From Alphaproteobacteria bacterium (GTDB lineage: Bacteria; Pseudomonadota; Alphaproteobacteria; RF32; CAG-239): a stretch of DNA of 64,000 nt. The position numbers and the translations under genes were made by a program. Every line of letters begins with the position of its first letter. Position 1 is the first letter of the stretch. Where the stretch lies: NCBI GenBank assembly GCA_017626035.1, contig JAGAJR010000023.1, forward strand, positions 1-64,000. Reading direction: 5' to 3'. Positions 54,312 through 63,148 of the stretch are shown here, piece after piece. The notes under the pieces are model-generated. The model was not told the origin of the DNA and ran no database searches. It worked only from the letters and a program-made list of their open reading frames with translations.

Positions 54312-55253
54312 ATGTTTCGCAGGCTGCTTGCCATATTCCTGCTGCCGCTGCTCCTTTTAACAAACGGATGCACCTATTATAACGGTCGAATCCAACTTTA
54401 TAATTTCAGCAGCATGTTTAACAGCCATCCGGACAGGATTACCGTTCGGAAGGGAGATACGTTATATAGTATTTCCCGCCGTTACAATGTGCCTATCCGG
54501 GACATTGTCGAAGCTAACAGCCTCACACCTCCTTACACGCTCATTATCGGCAGGACACTGCGTCTCCCGAGTGCCAAATGCCATATTGTCGCCAAAGGAG
54601 ATACCTTATACAATATTTCAAAAAGATATGACGTCGATGTTACTTCGCTCAGCCGAATCAATCACATTGAAATGCCATACACGCTGAGAATCGGGCAGCG
54701 TCTGATTTTGCCTGGTTCCGTTACTTCAGCCGGCAGTTCTTACGCGTCTTCGACCTCCCAAACAACTTCGCAAAAATCAACAAGTTCTTTCAGTTTCTGG
54801 AAAAAATCCGCTCCGGCGGCCAGCACAACCAAAAAAACGGCCTCGTCCTCATCTTCCTACACTCCGCCGAAAAAACGCACCAGCAAATTTGCATGGCCGG
54901 TTCGCGGCACCATCATTTCCAAATACGGGACTATCGGCAAAGGACGGCATAATGACGGCATTAACATCAAAGCCCCGCTCGGAACGGCCGTTAAAGCCGC
55001 CGACGCAGGGAAAGTCGCTTATGCCGGAAACGAACTTAAAGGGTTCGGCAATTTGATTTTAATCAAACACAATGACGGCTGGGTAACCGCCTATGCCCAT
55101 AACGACCGGTTGTTTGTGAAAAAAGGCCAACAAGTCAAGAAAGGCGAAAAGATTGCCGCTGTCGGCAGCACCGGAGGCGTCAACACCCCGCAGCTGCATT
55201 TTGAAATACGAGCCGGCAAAAAGGCGGTTAACCCGTCCGCATACCTTCCGTAA
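54312..55253 (+). CDS. NlpD/DipM-like lipoprotein: two LysM domains and degenerate LytM domain
   Basis: A 313-aa lipoprotein. The signal ends LLTNG-Cys20, LysM domains lie at about 43-86 and 90-134, a Ser/Thr/Lys-rich linker follows, and a LytM/M23 domain covers 193-313. Zinc ligands are missing: the HxGxD motif reads NDGIN (214-218) and the HxH motif reads QLH (294-296). This is typical of NlpD/EnvC/DipM-type proteins, which activate amidases and cell separation rather than cut peptidoglycan themselves. Location is outer membrane, periplasmic side. Confidence 0.9.
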   Translation: MFRRLLAIFLLPLLLLTNGCTYYNGRIQLYNFSSMFNSHPDRITVRKGDTLYSISRRYNVPIRDIVEANSLTPPYTLIIGRTLRLPSAKCHIVAKGDTLYNISKRYDVDVTSLSRINHIEMPYTLRIGQRLILPGSVTSAGSSYASSTSQTTSQKSTSSFSFWKKSAPAASTTKKTASSSSSYTPPKKRTSKFAWPVRGTIISKYGTIGKGRHNDGINIKAPLGTAVKAADAGKVAYAGNELKGFGNLILIKHNDGWVTAYAHNDRLFVKKGQQVKKGEKIAAVGSTGGVNTPQLHFEIRAGKKAVNPSAYLP

Positions 55254-55289
55254 AATAAAAATACTTGTTTAATAAATATTTTTTTCTTA

Positions 55290-55317
55290 TTGTTATCACG
55301 CTATTTTGGTGTATATT
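55290..55317 (+). promoter_or_regulatory. Promoter of the yajC-secD-secF operon
   Basis: TTGTTA (55290-55295), a 16-base spacer and TATATT (55312-55317) lie 35 bases before the yajC start. Confidence 0.65.
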
Positions 55318-55351
55318 CGCCAGAGGTAAATATAGAAAATAGGAGAAAAAT

Positions 55352-55741
55352 ATGTTTATTAGTGAAGCTTTTGCACAAGCAGGCGGAGCAGCGGCACAAG
55401 GTTCTCTTTCCGGAACGCTTATCCAGCTCGGTTTAATCTTTGTGATTTTTTATTTTCTGCTCATTCGTCCGCAACAAAAGAAACTTAAACAACATGAGCA
55501 AATGCTTGACGCCGTTAAAAAAGGCGACAGAATCATTACCGGCGGCGGAATTTATGCCAAAGTTGTCAAAGCTGACAGCAATTCAGCCGAAATGGTTGTG
55601 GAAATCGCTTCCGGTGTGGAGGTTACCATTAACAGAGGAACCATCCGCGATGTCGTTTCCGACGAAGTAAAGGCTGATATTAAACCGGCAAAGGCTTCCA
55701 AAGCAAAAGCAGCTAATTCAAACAAAAAAGTAAAAGGCTAA
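55352..55741 (+). CDS. yajC: Preprotein translocase accessory subunit YajC
   Basis: A 129-aa protein with one membrane helix (about 25-40, ending LLIRPQQKKLKQH, the YajC hallmark) and a soluble beta domain (GDRIITGGGIYAKVVK). It associates with SecDF and YidC at the translocon. The Lys/Ala-rich tail is longer than in E. coli. It is followed by secD after three bases. Confidence 0.96.
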   Translation: MFISEAFAQAGGAAAQGSLSGTLIQLGLIFVIFYFLLIRPQQKKLKQHEQMLDAVKKGDRIITGGGIYAKVVKADSNSAEMVVEIASGVEVTINRGTIRDVVSDEVKADIKPAKASKAKAANSNKKVKG

Positions 55742-55744
55742 AAA

Positions 55745-57289
55745 ATGTATAAATTATCAAGATCCAGAATCTTTATTATCCTGGCTATCTGTTTAGTCGG
55801 CATTTTTTTCGCAATTCCGAATATGCTGAAAGATACCAGTAAACTTCCGTCCTGGTGGCAGCCGGTTAACCTCGGCCTTGACTTGCAAGGCGGCTCAAAC
55901 CTGCTCTTACAAGTTAAAATTGACGATGTTATGAAAGAAAGAATGTCTTCTCTGGAAGATTCCGCCCGTCAGGTTTTGCGTGAAAACAAAATCCGTTATC
56001 AGGCTTTAAGAGCCAATCCGGATACCGTTACCGTTAAAATCGAAAATGCGGGTTCCCGCAGCAAAGCCATGGCTCAATTCTTAAAAATGGACGATGGCCT
56101 TGAAGTTGAAGAAGGCGAAGACGGAACATTAACCATTAAATATTCGGACATAGCCTTAAATCAACTCAAATTAAAGGTGGTTGACCAGTCTATTGAAATT
56201 GTCCGCCGCCGTATCGACGAACTCGGAACAAAAGAACCTGTCATCCAAAGACAAGGTTCCGATCGTATTGTGGTTCAATTGCCGGGTCTGCAAAATCCGG
56301 AATATGTTAAAACCCTTCTCGGAAAGACCGCTAAAATGTCTTTCCACATGGTAGACAGCAGAACATCCGCCTCAGAAGCCCGCCGCGGAAAACTGAGCAC
56401 CTCATCCAGATTGGTTCCGGGAGCCGAAGGCGAATATTTCGTCATCAGCCGCAAACCGGTTGTCGGCGGAGAAAACCTCATTGACGCCCAACCTGCTTTT
56501 CAGGAAGGGCAAGCAGTCGTCAGCTTTAAGTTTAATGCTCTCGGCGGCAAAAAATTCGGTGAAGCCACAAAAAACAACATCGGCGAAAGACTGGCCATCG
56601 TTTTGGATAACGAAGTTATTTCCGCTCCGGTTATTCAAAGTGCCATTTTAGGCGGAAGCGGCGTTATCAGCGGAAGTTTCACGGTTAAATCAGCCAATGA
56701 TTTGGCACTGCTTCTGCGTTCAGGTGCATTGCCTGCCCCGTTGGAAGTTTTGGAAGAAAGAACCGTAGGTGCCGGTTTGGGTTCAGACTCAATCCGTGAA
56801 GGCGTGTTTGCCTCCATTATCGGTTTGATCGCCGTGGTCGTTTTCATGGTTGCCGCATACGGGTTATTTGGTATTTTTACGACGATTACCGTTTTCATGA
56901 ACTTGTTCCTTCTGCTCGGAGCTTTAAGCATTATGGGAGCAACTTTAACCCTGCCGGGTATTGCCGGTATTATCCTGACAATCGGTATGGCGGTTGATGC
57001 CAATGTGCTTATTTTTGAGCGTATGCGTGAAGAAGTTAAGAACGGGCGTTCCACAAAAGACGCTGCCGAAGCCGGATTTACCGAAGCATGGGCAACTATT
57101 CTTGACTCAAACCTGACAACTTTGGTTGCCGCATTTGTTCTGTTTTATTTCGGAACAGGTCCGGTAAGAGGTTTTGCCGTAACTTTGGCAATCGGTATCG
57201 CAACATCTATGTTTACATCCGTTACCGTTACCAGAGTTATGATTGCAGGATGGATTTCCCGCTACAAACCGACAAAACTGCCAATTTAA
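55745..57289 (+). CDS. secD: Protein translocase subunit SecD
   Basis: A 514-aa inner-membrane protein with six helices and a large periplasmic P1 domain. The LGLDLQGGSNLLLQV signature follows the first helix. The helix-4 region VDANVLIFERMREE carries the proton-pathway Asp. It pulls proteins across the membrane using proton-motive force. It is the central gene of the yajC-secD-secF operon. Confidence 0.98.
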   Translation: MYKLSRSRIFIILAICLVGIFFAIPNMLKDTSKLPSWWQPVNLGLDLQGGSNLLLQVKIDDVMKERMSSLEDSARQVLRENKIRYQALRANPDTVTVKIENAGSRSKAMAQFLKMDDGLEVEEGEDGTLTIKYSDIALNQLKLKVVDQSIEIVRRRIDELGTKEPVIQRQGSDRIVVQLPGLQNPEYVKTLLGKTAKMSFHMVDSRTSASEARRGKLSTSSRLVPGAEGEYFVISRKPVVGGENLIDAQPAFQEGQAVVSFKFNALGGKKFGEATKNNIGERLAIVLDNEVISAPVIQSAILGGSGVISGSFTVKSANDLALLLRSGALPAPLEVLEERTVGAGLGSDSIREGVFASIIGLIAVVVFMVAAYGLFGIFTTITVFMNLFLLLGALSIMGATLTLPGIAGIILTIGMAVDANVLIFERMREEVKNGRSTKDAAEAGFTEAWATILDSNLTTLVAAFVLFYFGTGPVRGFAVTLAIGIATSMFTSVTVTRVMIAGWISRYKPTKLPI

Positions 57290-57308
57290 TTTAATAAGGA
57301 ATAATAAA

Positions 57309-58244
57309 ATGAAACTTTTCAGTTGGGTAACAAAAGACACAAACATTGATTTTATGAAGGCAAGAAAGTTCACTTACGCCTTGTCTTTCCTTATGGTTAT
57401 TTTGTCATGCGTCTGCATTGCCGTTAAGGGATTTAATTACGGCATTGATTTTTCCGGCGGTATTTTGATGGAAATCAAAAGCGAAAACAAAATCGACCTG
57501 GAAAAAGTCCGTGCCCAATTGTCTGATGTTGATATTGACGAAGTCAACCTTCAGACAATCGGCGAAAACGGCGATGAAATTATGATCCGTGCACAGGCCA
57601 GAGAACTGAACGAAAAAGAACAGATGGCCGTGGTAAACAAAATCAAAGCCCTTTTGGGAACTGATTATGAATACCGCAAAGTGGAACTGGTCGGCCCGCA
57701 AGTCGGCGACGAACTTAAAAAGGCCGGCATTATTGCTTCCGTCATCGCTATTTTGGCTATTTCGGTATATATCTGGTTCCGTTTCGAATGGCAATTTGCC
57801 CTCGGTGCCATGGTCGGTCTGATTCACGATATTCTAACCACGGTCGGATTGTTGTCGCTGTTCGGCTTTGATTTCAGCCTGACAACGGTTGCCGCCATTT
57901 TGACTTTAGCCGGTTATTCAGTCAACGATACGGTGGTTACTTATGACCGTATCCGCGAAAATCTCCGCAAATACAAAAAAATGCCGCAATACGAACTGTT
58001 GAACAAAAGTATTAACGACATTTTTTCCAGAACGATTTTAACCGGTTTGACAACAATGCTTGCCGCTTTGGCCTTGTTTATCTTTGGCGGCGACACTCTT
58101 CGCAGTTTCTCTTTCACCATTGTTTGGGGTATTATTGTCGGAACATATTCTTCAATTTATGTATCCGCCGTTTTCCTCAACTTGTTCGATTTGAGAAAAT
58201 CTCAGGAAGAAAAGGTTGTTAATCCTTTCGGAAACGTGGAATAA
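57309..58244 (+). CDS. secF: Protein translocase subunit SecF
   Basis: A 311-aa partner of SecD with six helices. NYGIDFSGGILMEI follows helix 1, and YSVNDTVVTYDRIREN in the helix-4 region is the SecF equivalent of the proton-path motif. The ATG at 57309 follows TAAGGA; an in-frame start at 57243 lies inside secD and is not used. The operon ends at the hairpin at 58251. Confidence 0.98.
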   Translation: MKLFSWVTKDTNIDFMKARKFTYALSFLMVILSCVCIAVKGFNYGIDFSGGILMEIKSENKIDLEKVRAQLSDVDIDEVNLQTIGENGDEIMIRAQARELNEKEQMAVVNKIKALLGTDYEYRKVELVGPQVGDELKKAGIIASVIAILAISVYIWFRFEWQFALGAMVGLIHDILTTVGLLSLFGFDFSLTTVAAILTLAGYSVNDTVVTYDRIRENLRKYKKMPQYELLNKSINDIFSRTILTGLTTMLAALALFIFGGDTLRSFSFTIVWGIIVGTYSSIYVSAVFLNLFDLRKSQEEKVVNPFGNVE

Positions 58245-58250
58245 GCCTTA

Positions 58251-58277
58251 AGCCTCCCTTCGGGGAGGCTTTTTTTA
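58251..58277 (+). terminator. Terminator of the secDF operon
   Basis: AGCCTCCC / GGGAGGCT with a TTCG-type loop is followed by TTTTTTT. Confidence 0.93.
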
Positions 58278-58412
58278 ACCGATTTTTAATTTCTGCTGTT
58301 ATAACCTGAAGTTAACAAGTAAATTTGCTGAGAATTATTACAGCTTACCACTTGCAAAATTAAGAATTGTGTGTTACATAATGCCTACGGAATAAATGAC
58401 GGATGTTTTATC

Positions 58413-58772
58413 ATGATTATTGATAGTAACAATAAAAAGCAGAGAAGCATTCTGACTAACAAATGTTTTTATCAAACGACCGCACAGATTATGCGGGACT
58501 TTGAAGAGAAAGGGTATGCCAATTCCGCTGATGAAACCGCAAAGGTTATCTCGGCATATCATGATTTGGTTAAAAAACGCACCAAGAACAATTACAATCA
58601 AGATTACAATCAAGCTTTCCAACGTATCGACAATGCCATCAAAACTCTGGCGAATCAGGTCTTTTATGACTGCGATAAGAAGAGTTATGATTATGCTTAT
58701 CATTCTTTTGAAGAATTTGACCACATTAATGCCATTGTCGGCCGCCAACACGTCAAAAAAGGTTCTTACTAG
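58413..58772 (+). CDS. Small hypothetical protein
   Basis: A 119-aa, soluble, mostly helical protein rich in Lys, Tyr, Asn and Asp, with no recognised domain. The ATG at 58413 is used; an in-frame GTG at 58371 would add 14 residues but has no ribosome site. Two cysteines (Cys18 and one near 86, in FYDCDKKSY) are present. It has no clear promoter or partner, lying 117 bases before the GpsA-like gene. Confidence 0.65.
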   Translation: MIIDSNNKKQRSILTNKCFYQTTAQIMRDFEEKGYANSADETAKVISAYHDLVKKRTKNNYNQDYNQAFQRIDNAIKTLANQVFYDCDKKSYDYAYHSFEEFDHINAIVGRQHVKKGSY

Positions 58773-58889
58773 AACATTTCCTCCCCACAAACGACAATCT
58801 GTGTGTTGTTGGACAATCTGCATTGCATTAAATTAAAACTTAAGCTACAAAAGATTTATTCTGATATAAATTTTATAAGAGGACTGATT

Positions 58890-59864
58890 ATGACAAATAT
58901 TTCACTTATCGGCTGCGGACGCTGGGGAACATTTCTCGGATATTACGCAGCAACGCATTTTGCTGATAAAGTCGATATGTATGATATTCCAACTTCTCCC
59001 AATTTTATTGAACTTAAAGAAACCCGCAAGAATCCATATTTGACGCTTGCCGACAACATGGAGCTTCACGCCGACATTGCCGAAGTTTTGAAAAATGACA
59101 TCATCATTATTTCTATCGGCTGTCAGCATTTCCGTTCCCTTTGCAAACAGCTGAACGGTTATAACCTCAGCGGAAAAACATTTTTACTGGCAATGAAAGG
59201 TTTGGAAGAGCCTAGTGCAAAAACTCTGTTTGAGGTTATGAGAGAAGAAGTTAAACAGGACATCCATATTGCCATTTTAGCAGGTCCGGGACATGTTCAA
59301 GATTATATGAAAGGCGTTCCGTCCTGTGCTGTTATCGACAGCGATGAGGATGAAGTAAAAGATCGTTTGATTAAACTGATGCAGAGCGAATTAATCCGTT
59401 TGTATTACGGGTCTGATTTAATCGGCAACCAAATCGGTGCCGCTCTTAAAAACGTTATCGGTATTGCTGCCGGTATTTTGGACGGTTTGGAGTGGTATGG
59501 CCTGAAAGGAGCCCTGATGGCTCGTGCTCCGGTTGAGGTCGGACGTTTTATCAAACATTTCGGCGGAAATCCGCACACGGCTTACGGTTTATCCCACCTC
59601 GGCGATTATGAAGCAACGTTATTCTCCAAATACAGCCATAACCGTACTTTCGGAGAACTGTTTGCTAAAGGGCAGGATTTCGGAAAACTGGCCGAAGGCG
59701 TTGCCACATTAAAAGCCGTCAAAATCATTGCCGACAAGGAAGGAATCGATATGCCGATTTGCCAGGCATTGTATAAAGGCGTTTATGAAAAGGCGGATAT
59801 CAAAAGTACCATCCGCAGCATGTTTGAACGCAATTTAAAACAAGAATTCGAATATATTGCTTAA
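58890..59864 (+). CDS. gpsA: NAD(P)-dependent glycerol-3-phosphate dehydrogenase-like protein
   Basis: A 324-aa Rossmann protein with nucleotide motif GCGRWGTFLG (8-17). The active-site lysine region ALKNVIGIAAGI and substrate loop near YGLSHLGDYEATLFSKYSHN match GpsA, which makes sn-glycerol 3-phosphate for phospholipids. Some GpsA landmarks differ: GCGRWG for GxGSWG, and the HTAYGLSHLGD substrate segment for the usual TFxGLAGLGD. It may be a divergent GpsA or a related dehydrogenase. The start at 58890 follows GAGGA. Confidence 0.85.
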   Translation: MTNISLIGCGRWGTFLGYYAATHFADKVDMYDIPTSPNFIELKETRKNPYLTLADNMELHADIAEVLKNDIIIISIGCQHFRSLCKQLNGYNLSGKTFLLAMKGLEEPSAKTLFEVMREEVKQDIHIAILAGPGHVQDYMKGVPSCAVIDSDEDEVKDRLIKLMQSELIRLYYGSDLIGNQIGAALKNVIGIAAGILDGLEWYGLKGALMARAPVEVGRFIKHFGGNPHTAYGLSHLGDYEATLFSKYSHNRTFGELFAKGQDFGKLAEGVATLKAVKIIADKEGIDMPICQALYKGVYEKADIKSTIRSMFERNLKQEFEYIA

Positions 59865-59868
59865 CCAA

Positions 59869-59897
59869 AAGCCCCTCGTTTGAGGGGCTTTTTTTAT
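59869..59897. terminator. Bidirectional terminator
   Basis: AAGCCCCTC / GAGGGGCTT with loop GTTT is followed by TTTTTATT. It separates the GpsA-like gene (+) from the zinc-ribbon gene (-). Confidence 0.93.
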
Positions 59898-60292
59898 TAT
59901 TGGTTCTTATTTAATAAATATTCTTTTTCAAATTTATCGAAATCTAATAATATACTATCTATCTCCGCTTGTAATGGTACAATATTTGTTGCATAAAATT
60001 CCTGCCATTGTCTTTGTAATTTTTTATTTTCTAAAACCATATTATCACCTAATGACGAAATTGCTTTAACTATTTTATCCAATTGTTCTTGTTTAACCTT
60101 TAATTGCCCATTAATATCCGTTAATTTTCTTAAAAATACGGCTAATGCATTCTCATGATATTGGCACTGCTCACAATAACGAACAACCTCTTTATTATGA
60201 TGTTCATCAATCCAATATCCAAAGGACAATGTGTGTCTTTGGCATTTTGGGCATTGTATAGCTTCTACATCTTCGTTTTTTGTAAAACTCAT
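59897..60292 (-). CDS. Zinc-ribbon coiled-coil protein, unknown
   Basis: A 131-aa protein. An N-terminal four-cysteine zinc ribbon (CPKC at 14-17, CEQC at 40-43) is followed by a long helical coiled-coil region (about 55-131). No family is recognised. It lies 28 bases downstream of the kinase fusion on the same strand, so it is probably the second gene of that transcript. Confidence 0.7.
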   Translation of the reverse strand: MSFTKNEDVEAIQCPKCQRHTLSFGYWIDEHHNKEVVRYCEQCQYHENALAVFLRKLTDINGQLKVKQEQLDKIVKAISSLGDNMVLENKKLQRQWQEFYATNIVPLQAEIDSILLDFDKFEKEYLLNKNQ

Positions 60293-60320
60293 TATATTTC
60301 TCCTCTACCATATAGTATTC

Positions 60321-62159
60321 TTACATATTCCTGATTTTTTTACGCCATGATTTCACGGGGATTATTCCAGAAACTAGTTTAACCGCTTTTTTCCGTGCTA
60401 TGATATACTTCCTTTTAGGAAAGCAGATACTGACTTTGCCTATGTTGGCTCTAATTGTATCCAGTACATTTTTTGTTTTATCAGAAACACCAATATTTTC
60501 AATCATTTTAGCGATAGAATACAAATCATCCCATTTTAATTTGCCGGGAGCATATTCACATCCCAGCCCTTCAACAATACGAAAATTCTTTCGAATCATT
60601 CTGGTCTCTTTATATTTAGTCGCATTAACAGTAAATTGGTTATCTATCAGTTTCAGCTTAAAATCCTTGGTTAAAATAAAGTTTGCCGGACGGACATCCC
60701 GATGAACAAATTTGCAGCTCAATAAAGTTTTTGCAATATCTCCCAGCTGCATAACGATTATGTCCTTCTGTGATTGTGTCAGATTGTTTTCCTTAATTAA
60801 ATTCTCCAAAGAGATTCCTTCTTCGTAGTTCATTGCAATAAACTTTTTATTACCATCGCACTTATAAAACCACGGTTTGATAAAATTATCTGGATTCATC
60901 TTGTAAAAAAGCTTTGTATAAACAAACTCGTTTTTACATGTATCTCCAAGACCATTCCATTTAACAAACAATTTCTGTTCGTCTTTATAGCCTTGAAAAT
61001 AAATATATCCAGATGCCCCGTAATGATTAATCATTATGGGTTCAACATTTGACAGAAAATAGTTTTGTTCCAGATATTCGGCAATGTCTTCGGAAAGAAT
61101 GACTGTTTCATTATAGTAAACTGATTTATCCAGCGGTTTAGTAAAAACATAATGCTGTCTATACATAAATTCTTTTAAGAGCTTAAAATAAGCGTCAAAG
61201 GCATACGGATAATTCTTTACCCGTACCGAAGAATCCAATTTAAGGCGTAAAAACATATCCTCCGCCTTTTGATGATAATCATCTGCAATTCTGCTTTTAT
61301 GAATAATTGAATGATAAATCAGCAAATAAAACCTGTTTTCCAAATCAGGAGAATAAAAGCCGTTTTGCAATACTTTATGCTGCAAAATGTCTTTTTCCCA
61401 CTTCTTATCATAGTAATTTTTGCCGGTTTCCCAAATATCAATTAAAACTTTTTTCGTGCCAACGAGCACCTCATAATGGGGACGATGAACATTAATTTTA
61501 GGGATGCCTTTAATAATGTATACCGTCTCGGCATATTCTTCGGCAAGAATATCTATATCTCCGTGCTGTTCTGACGTTTCAAAAGTTTCTACATTTTCCA
61601 GCCCCCTTAAAACAACGTAATTTATTGTGTTATTTAAGGTATAGAACAATTCTTTCAGGCTTTTCCAACCATTACACCCCACCAGATCCTGCTCCCGTTT
61701 CTGGCATTTCCCATTCCATTGCTTGGGAGCAGATTTCAAATAATCTTCATAACCGATACCCAATAACAATGTGATATCATGATTGGTTTCCGTTATGCTA
61801 TTGGTGGCATGTATTTTATGCCCGCCATTTGTCCAAGTGCGATATTTCTCTTTGAGCCGGAAAATGTTCCGGTTAACATATTCATATCCGCGGGAAGTTT
61901 CCGCAAAATCATATTCAGGATGTTCATCCCAAACCGTTATCAACAAAAAACTCCCGTTGCCGCATTCTTTTTCTTTAACGGAATTATTCTCAAGCTTTAT
62001 TCCGTAAAATCGGGTAAAATTCTCAGCAACATTATTTTTGTTCCAAGCAATATCATAACATTCCAGAATTTTCAGATGTTTTTGAATATCTTCTAAAATC
62101 TCTTTTTCTTTATATCTGGCCCTTTCCCAAAGGACAATAAGATGCAGTTCTCCTTTCAT
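60321..62159 (-). CDS. Putative nucleotidyltransferase-kinase fusion (surface-glycan type)
   Basis: A 612-aa protein with three visible parts. An N-terminal ~150 residues are of unknown type. A nucleotidyltransferase-like region near 185-265 carries a DxD pair (Asp201, Asp203 in HGDIDIL). A C-terminal eukaryotic-type/LPS kinase fold (380-560) has Lys400 in LFVKWNG, the catalytic loop HRDVRPANF (His486-Arg487-Asp488) and metal Asp506 in LIDNQF. The kinase looks active. Similar layouts occur next to glycan assembly genes, but the real substrate is unknown. The start at 62159 is fixed by GAGGAGGT. A structured leader lies directly upstream. Confidence 0.8.
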   Translation of the reverse strand: MKGELHLIVLWERARYKEKEILEDIQKHLKILECYDIAWNKNNVAENFTRFYGIKLENNSVKEKECGNGSFLLITVWDEHPEYDFAETSRGYEYVNRNIFRLKEKYRTWTNGGHKIHATNSITETNHDITLLLGIGYEDYLKSAPKQWNGKCQKREQDLVGCNGWKSLKELFYTLNNTINYVVLRGLENVETFETSEQHGDIDILAEEYAETVYIIKGIPKINVHRPHYEVLVGTKKVLIDIWETGKNYYDKKWEKDILQHKVLQNGFYSPDLENRFYLLIYHSIIHKSRIADDYHQKAEDMFLRLKLDSSVRVKNYPYAFDAYFKLLKEFMYRQHYVFTKPLDKSVYYNETVILSEDIAEYLEQNYFLSNVEPIMINHYGASGYIYFQGYKDEQKLFVKWNGLGDTCKNEFVYTKLFYKMNPDNFIKPWFYKCDGNKKFIAMNYEEGISLENLIKENNLTQSQKDIIVMQLGDIAKTLLSCKFVHRDVRPANFILTKDFKLKLIDNQFTVNATKYKETRMIRKNFRIVEGLGCEYAPGKLKWDDLYSIAKMIENIGVSDKTKNVLDTIRANIGKVSICFPKRKYIIARKKAVKLVSGIIPVKSWRKKIRNM

Positions 62160-62200
62160 CTTAAACCTCCTCGGCAAGCCAATGAAGCATATTTTATCAA
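62156..62200 (-). CDS. Possible 14-codon leader peptide
   Basis: A TTG six bases after GGAGG opens a short frame (MIKYASLACRGGLR) that ends in a TGA overlapping the kinase start codon (ATGA). It could couple translation to the downstream gene. It is very short and starts at TTG, so this is tentative. Confidence 0.3.
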   Translation of the reverse strand: MIKYASLACRGGLR

Positions 62201-62216
62201 ATCAACCTCCTATTAA

Positions 62217-62243
62217 CAAAAAAGCCGCCGGATGAGGGCGACT
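62217..62243 (-). terminator. Intrinsic terminator in the leader
   Basis: The stem AGTCGCC / GGCGGCT (one G-T pair) encloses loop CTCATCC and is followed by TTTTTTG. It lies 58 bases before the kinase start codon. Confidence 0.65.
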
Positions 62244-62400
62244 GGAAGTTGGTAACTATACTTGAATAGTGCGACATATTGACTGAAATAGCGTATTTTG
62301 CCGCCTTCCAGTCATTATTATAGACTTTCAGGCGTGCAAAAGTTTCGTCTTTACACAATAGACGTCAAGTAAGAGGTTACCACACCTCAGACAAGTTATC
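62217..62400 (-). ncRNA. Structured leader RNA / putative transcription attenuator
   Basis: On the minus strand, hairpins GAGGT/ACCTC and CGTCT/AGACG come first. A perfect 9-bp pair GACTGGAAG (62313-62305) / CTTCCAGTC (62248-62240) follows. An intrinsic terminator AGTCGCC / GGCGGCT with a 7-base loop (62243-62223) comes next, followed by six T's. The 3' arm of the 9-bp pair shares AGTC with the 5' arm of the terminator, so the two structures exclude each other, which is an attenuator arrangement. It could instead be an independent small RNA ending at this terminator. Confidence 0.55.
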
Positions 62401-62563
62401 ATCTTATCTGTTATAAGAGTAATTTAATTCTACTATTTTGCAAGCTATTTTGTGATAAAAATGAAAAGATAAGTCGAGTTATAAAAAGAGATATTTAAAG
62501 TAATAAAAAAAGATTTTGAGAGATGAAAAAGGTAATAACTAATTAATATAAATTTTTTTATTA

Positions 62564-63148
62564 TTAACATTTATCTCGAATTTTTTCTATTATTTGTACC
62601 AATTTTTCTTTTTCATCTCCCATATTATCATGCAATCTTTGAACTATTTCTTTGAATTTCTTTTGATTTTCTGGATTTTGTTGTATGTTTTGGAGTAAAT
62701 ATGAAAACTTAGGGTATATATTCTCTTCAATATCATTATTAAATGCTTTTTTAAATTCACTCTTAAAATGTTGATCTACATTTCCTAACTTATTTGCAAT
62801 GATATTAAAAATTGTAGTTACATCTTCTTGGATACCTTCTACCTTTTGGGTTATTTTATCTAGACCATCGTTTATAGTCATCTTTTGAAGAATATCAATA
62901 TTGACTGTAGCTTCATCCATTTTTTCCAATTGATTGACCAAAGTATTTATGTAGATTAAATGTTCAATATCTTTATGCCGTTTTAAATGTTTTTCAAAAT
63001 ATCCATATAAACTTAATAATGCAGCATACCATGCAATCCAATCTATGCTTTTTATAAATTTAATCTTAGAAACAAAAACAAAATCTGCGATAAAAGGAAT
63101 AAAAGCAGCAATTATTAAAAGCAATAATAGAAGTATAAACTTTATCAT
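62564..63148 (-). CDS. Membrane protein with coiled-coil cytoplasmic part
   Basis: A 194-aa protein with two N-terminal membrane helices (about 4-25 and 33-50) followed by a long charged helical region (60-194), probably a cytoplasmic coiled coil. No family is recognised. It starts with ATG 63148 overlapping the STAS-like gene's stop (ATGA), so the two are translationally coupled. It is the third gene of an operon entering from the right edge. Confidence 0.72.
   Translation of the reverse strand: MIKFILLLLLLIIAAFIPFIADFVFVSKIKFIKSIDWIAWYAALLSLYGYFEKHLKRHKDIEHLIYINTLVNQLEKMDEATVNIDILQKMTINDGLDKITQKVEGIQEDVTTIFNIIANKLGNVDQHFKSEFKKAFNNDIEENIYPKFSYLLQNIQQNPENQKKFKEIVQRLHDNMGDEKEKLVQIIEKIRDKC

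Larger units (their letters stand above)
62160..62563. other. Gene-free leader region of the kinase operon
   Basis: This 404-base region holds the structured RNA and terminator described separately (62217-62400) and an AT-rich part (62401-62563) with no clear promoter, only weak -10-like words near TATAAC on the minus strand. Confidence 0.5.
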
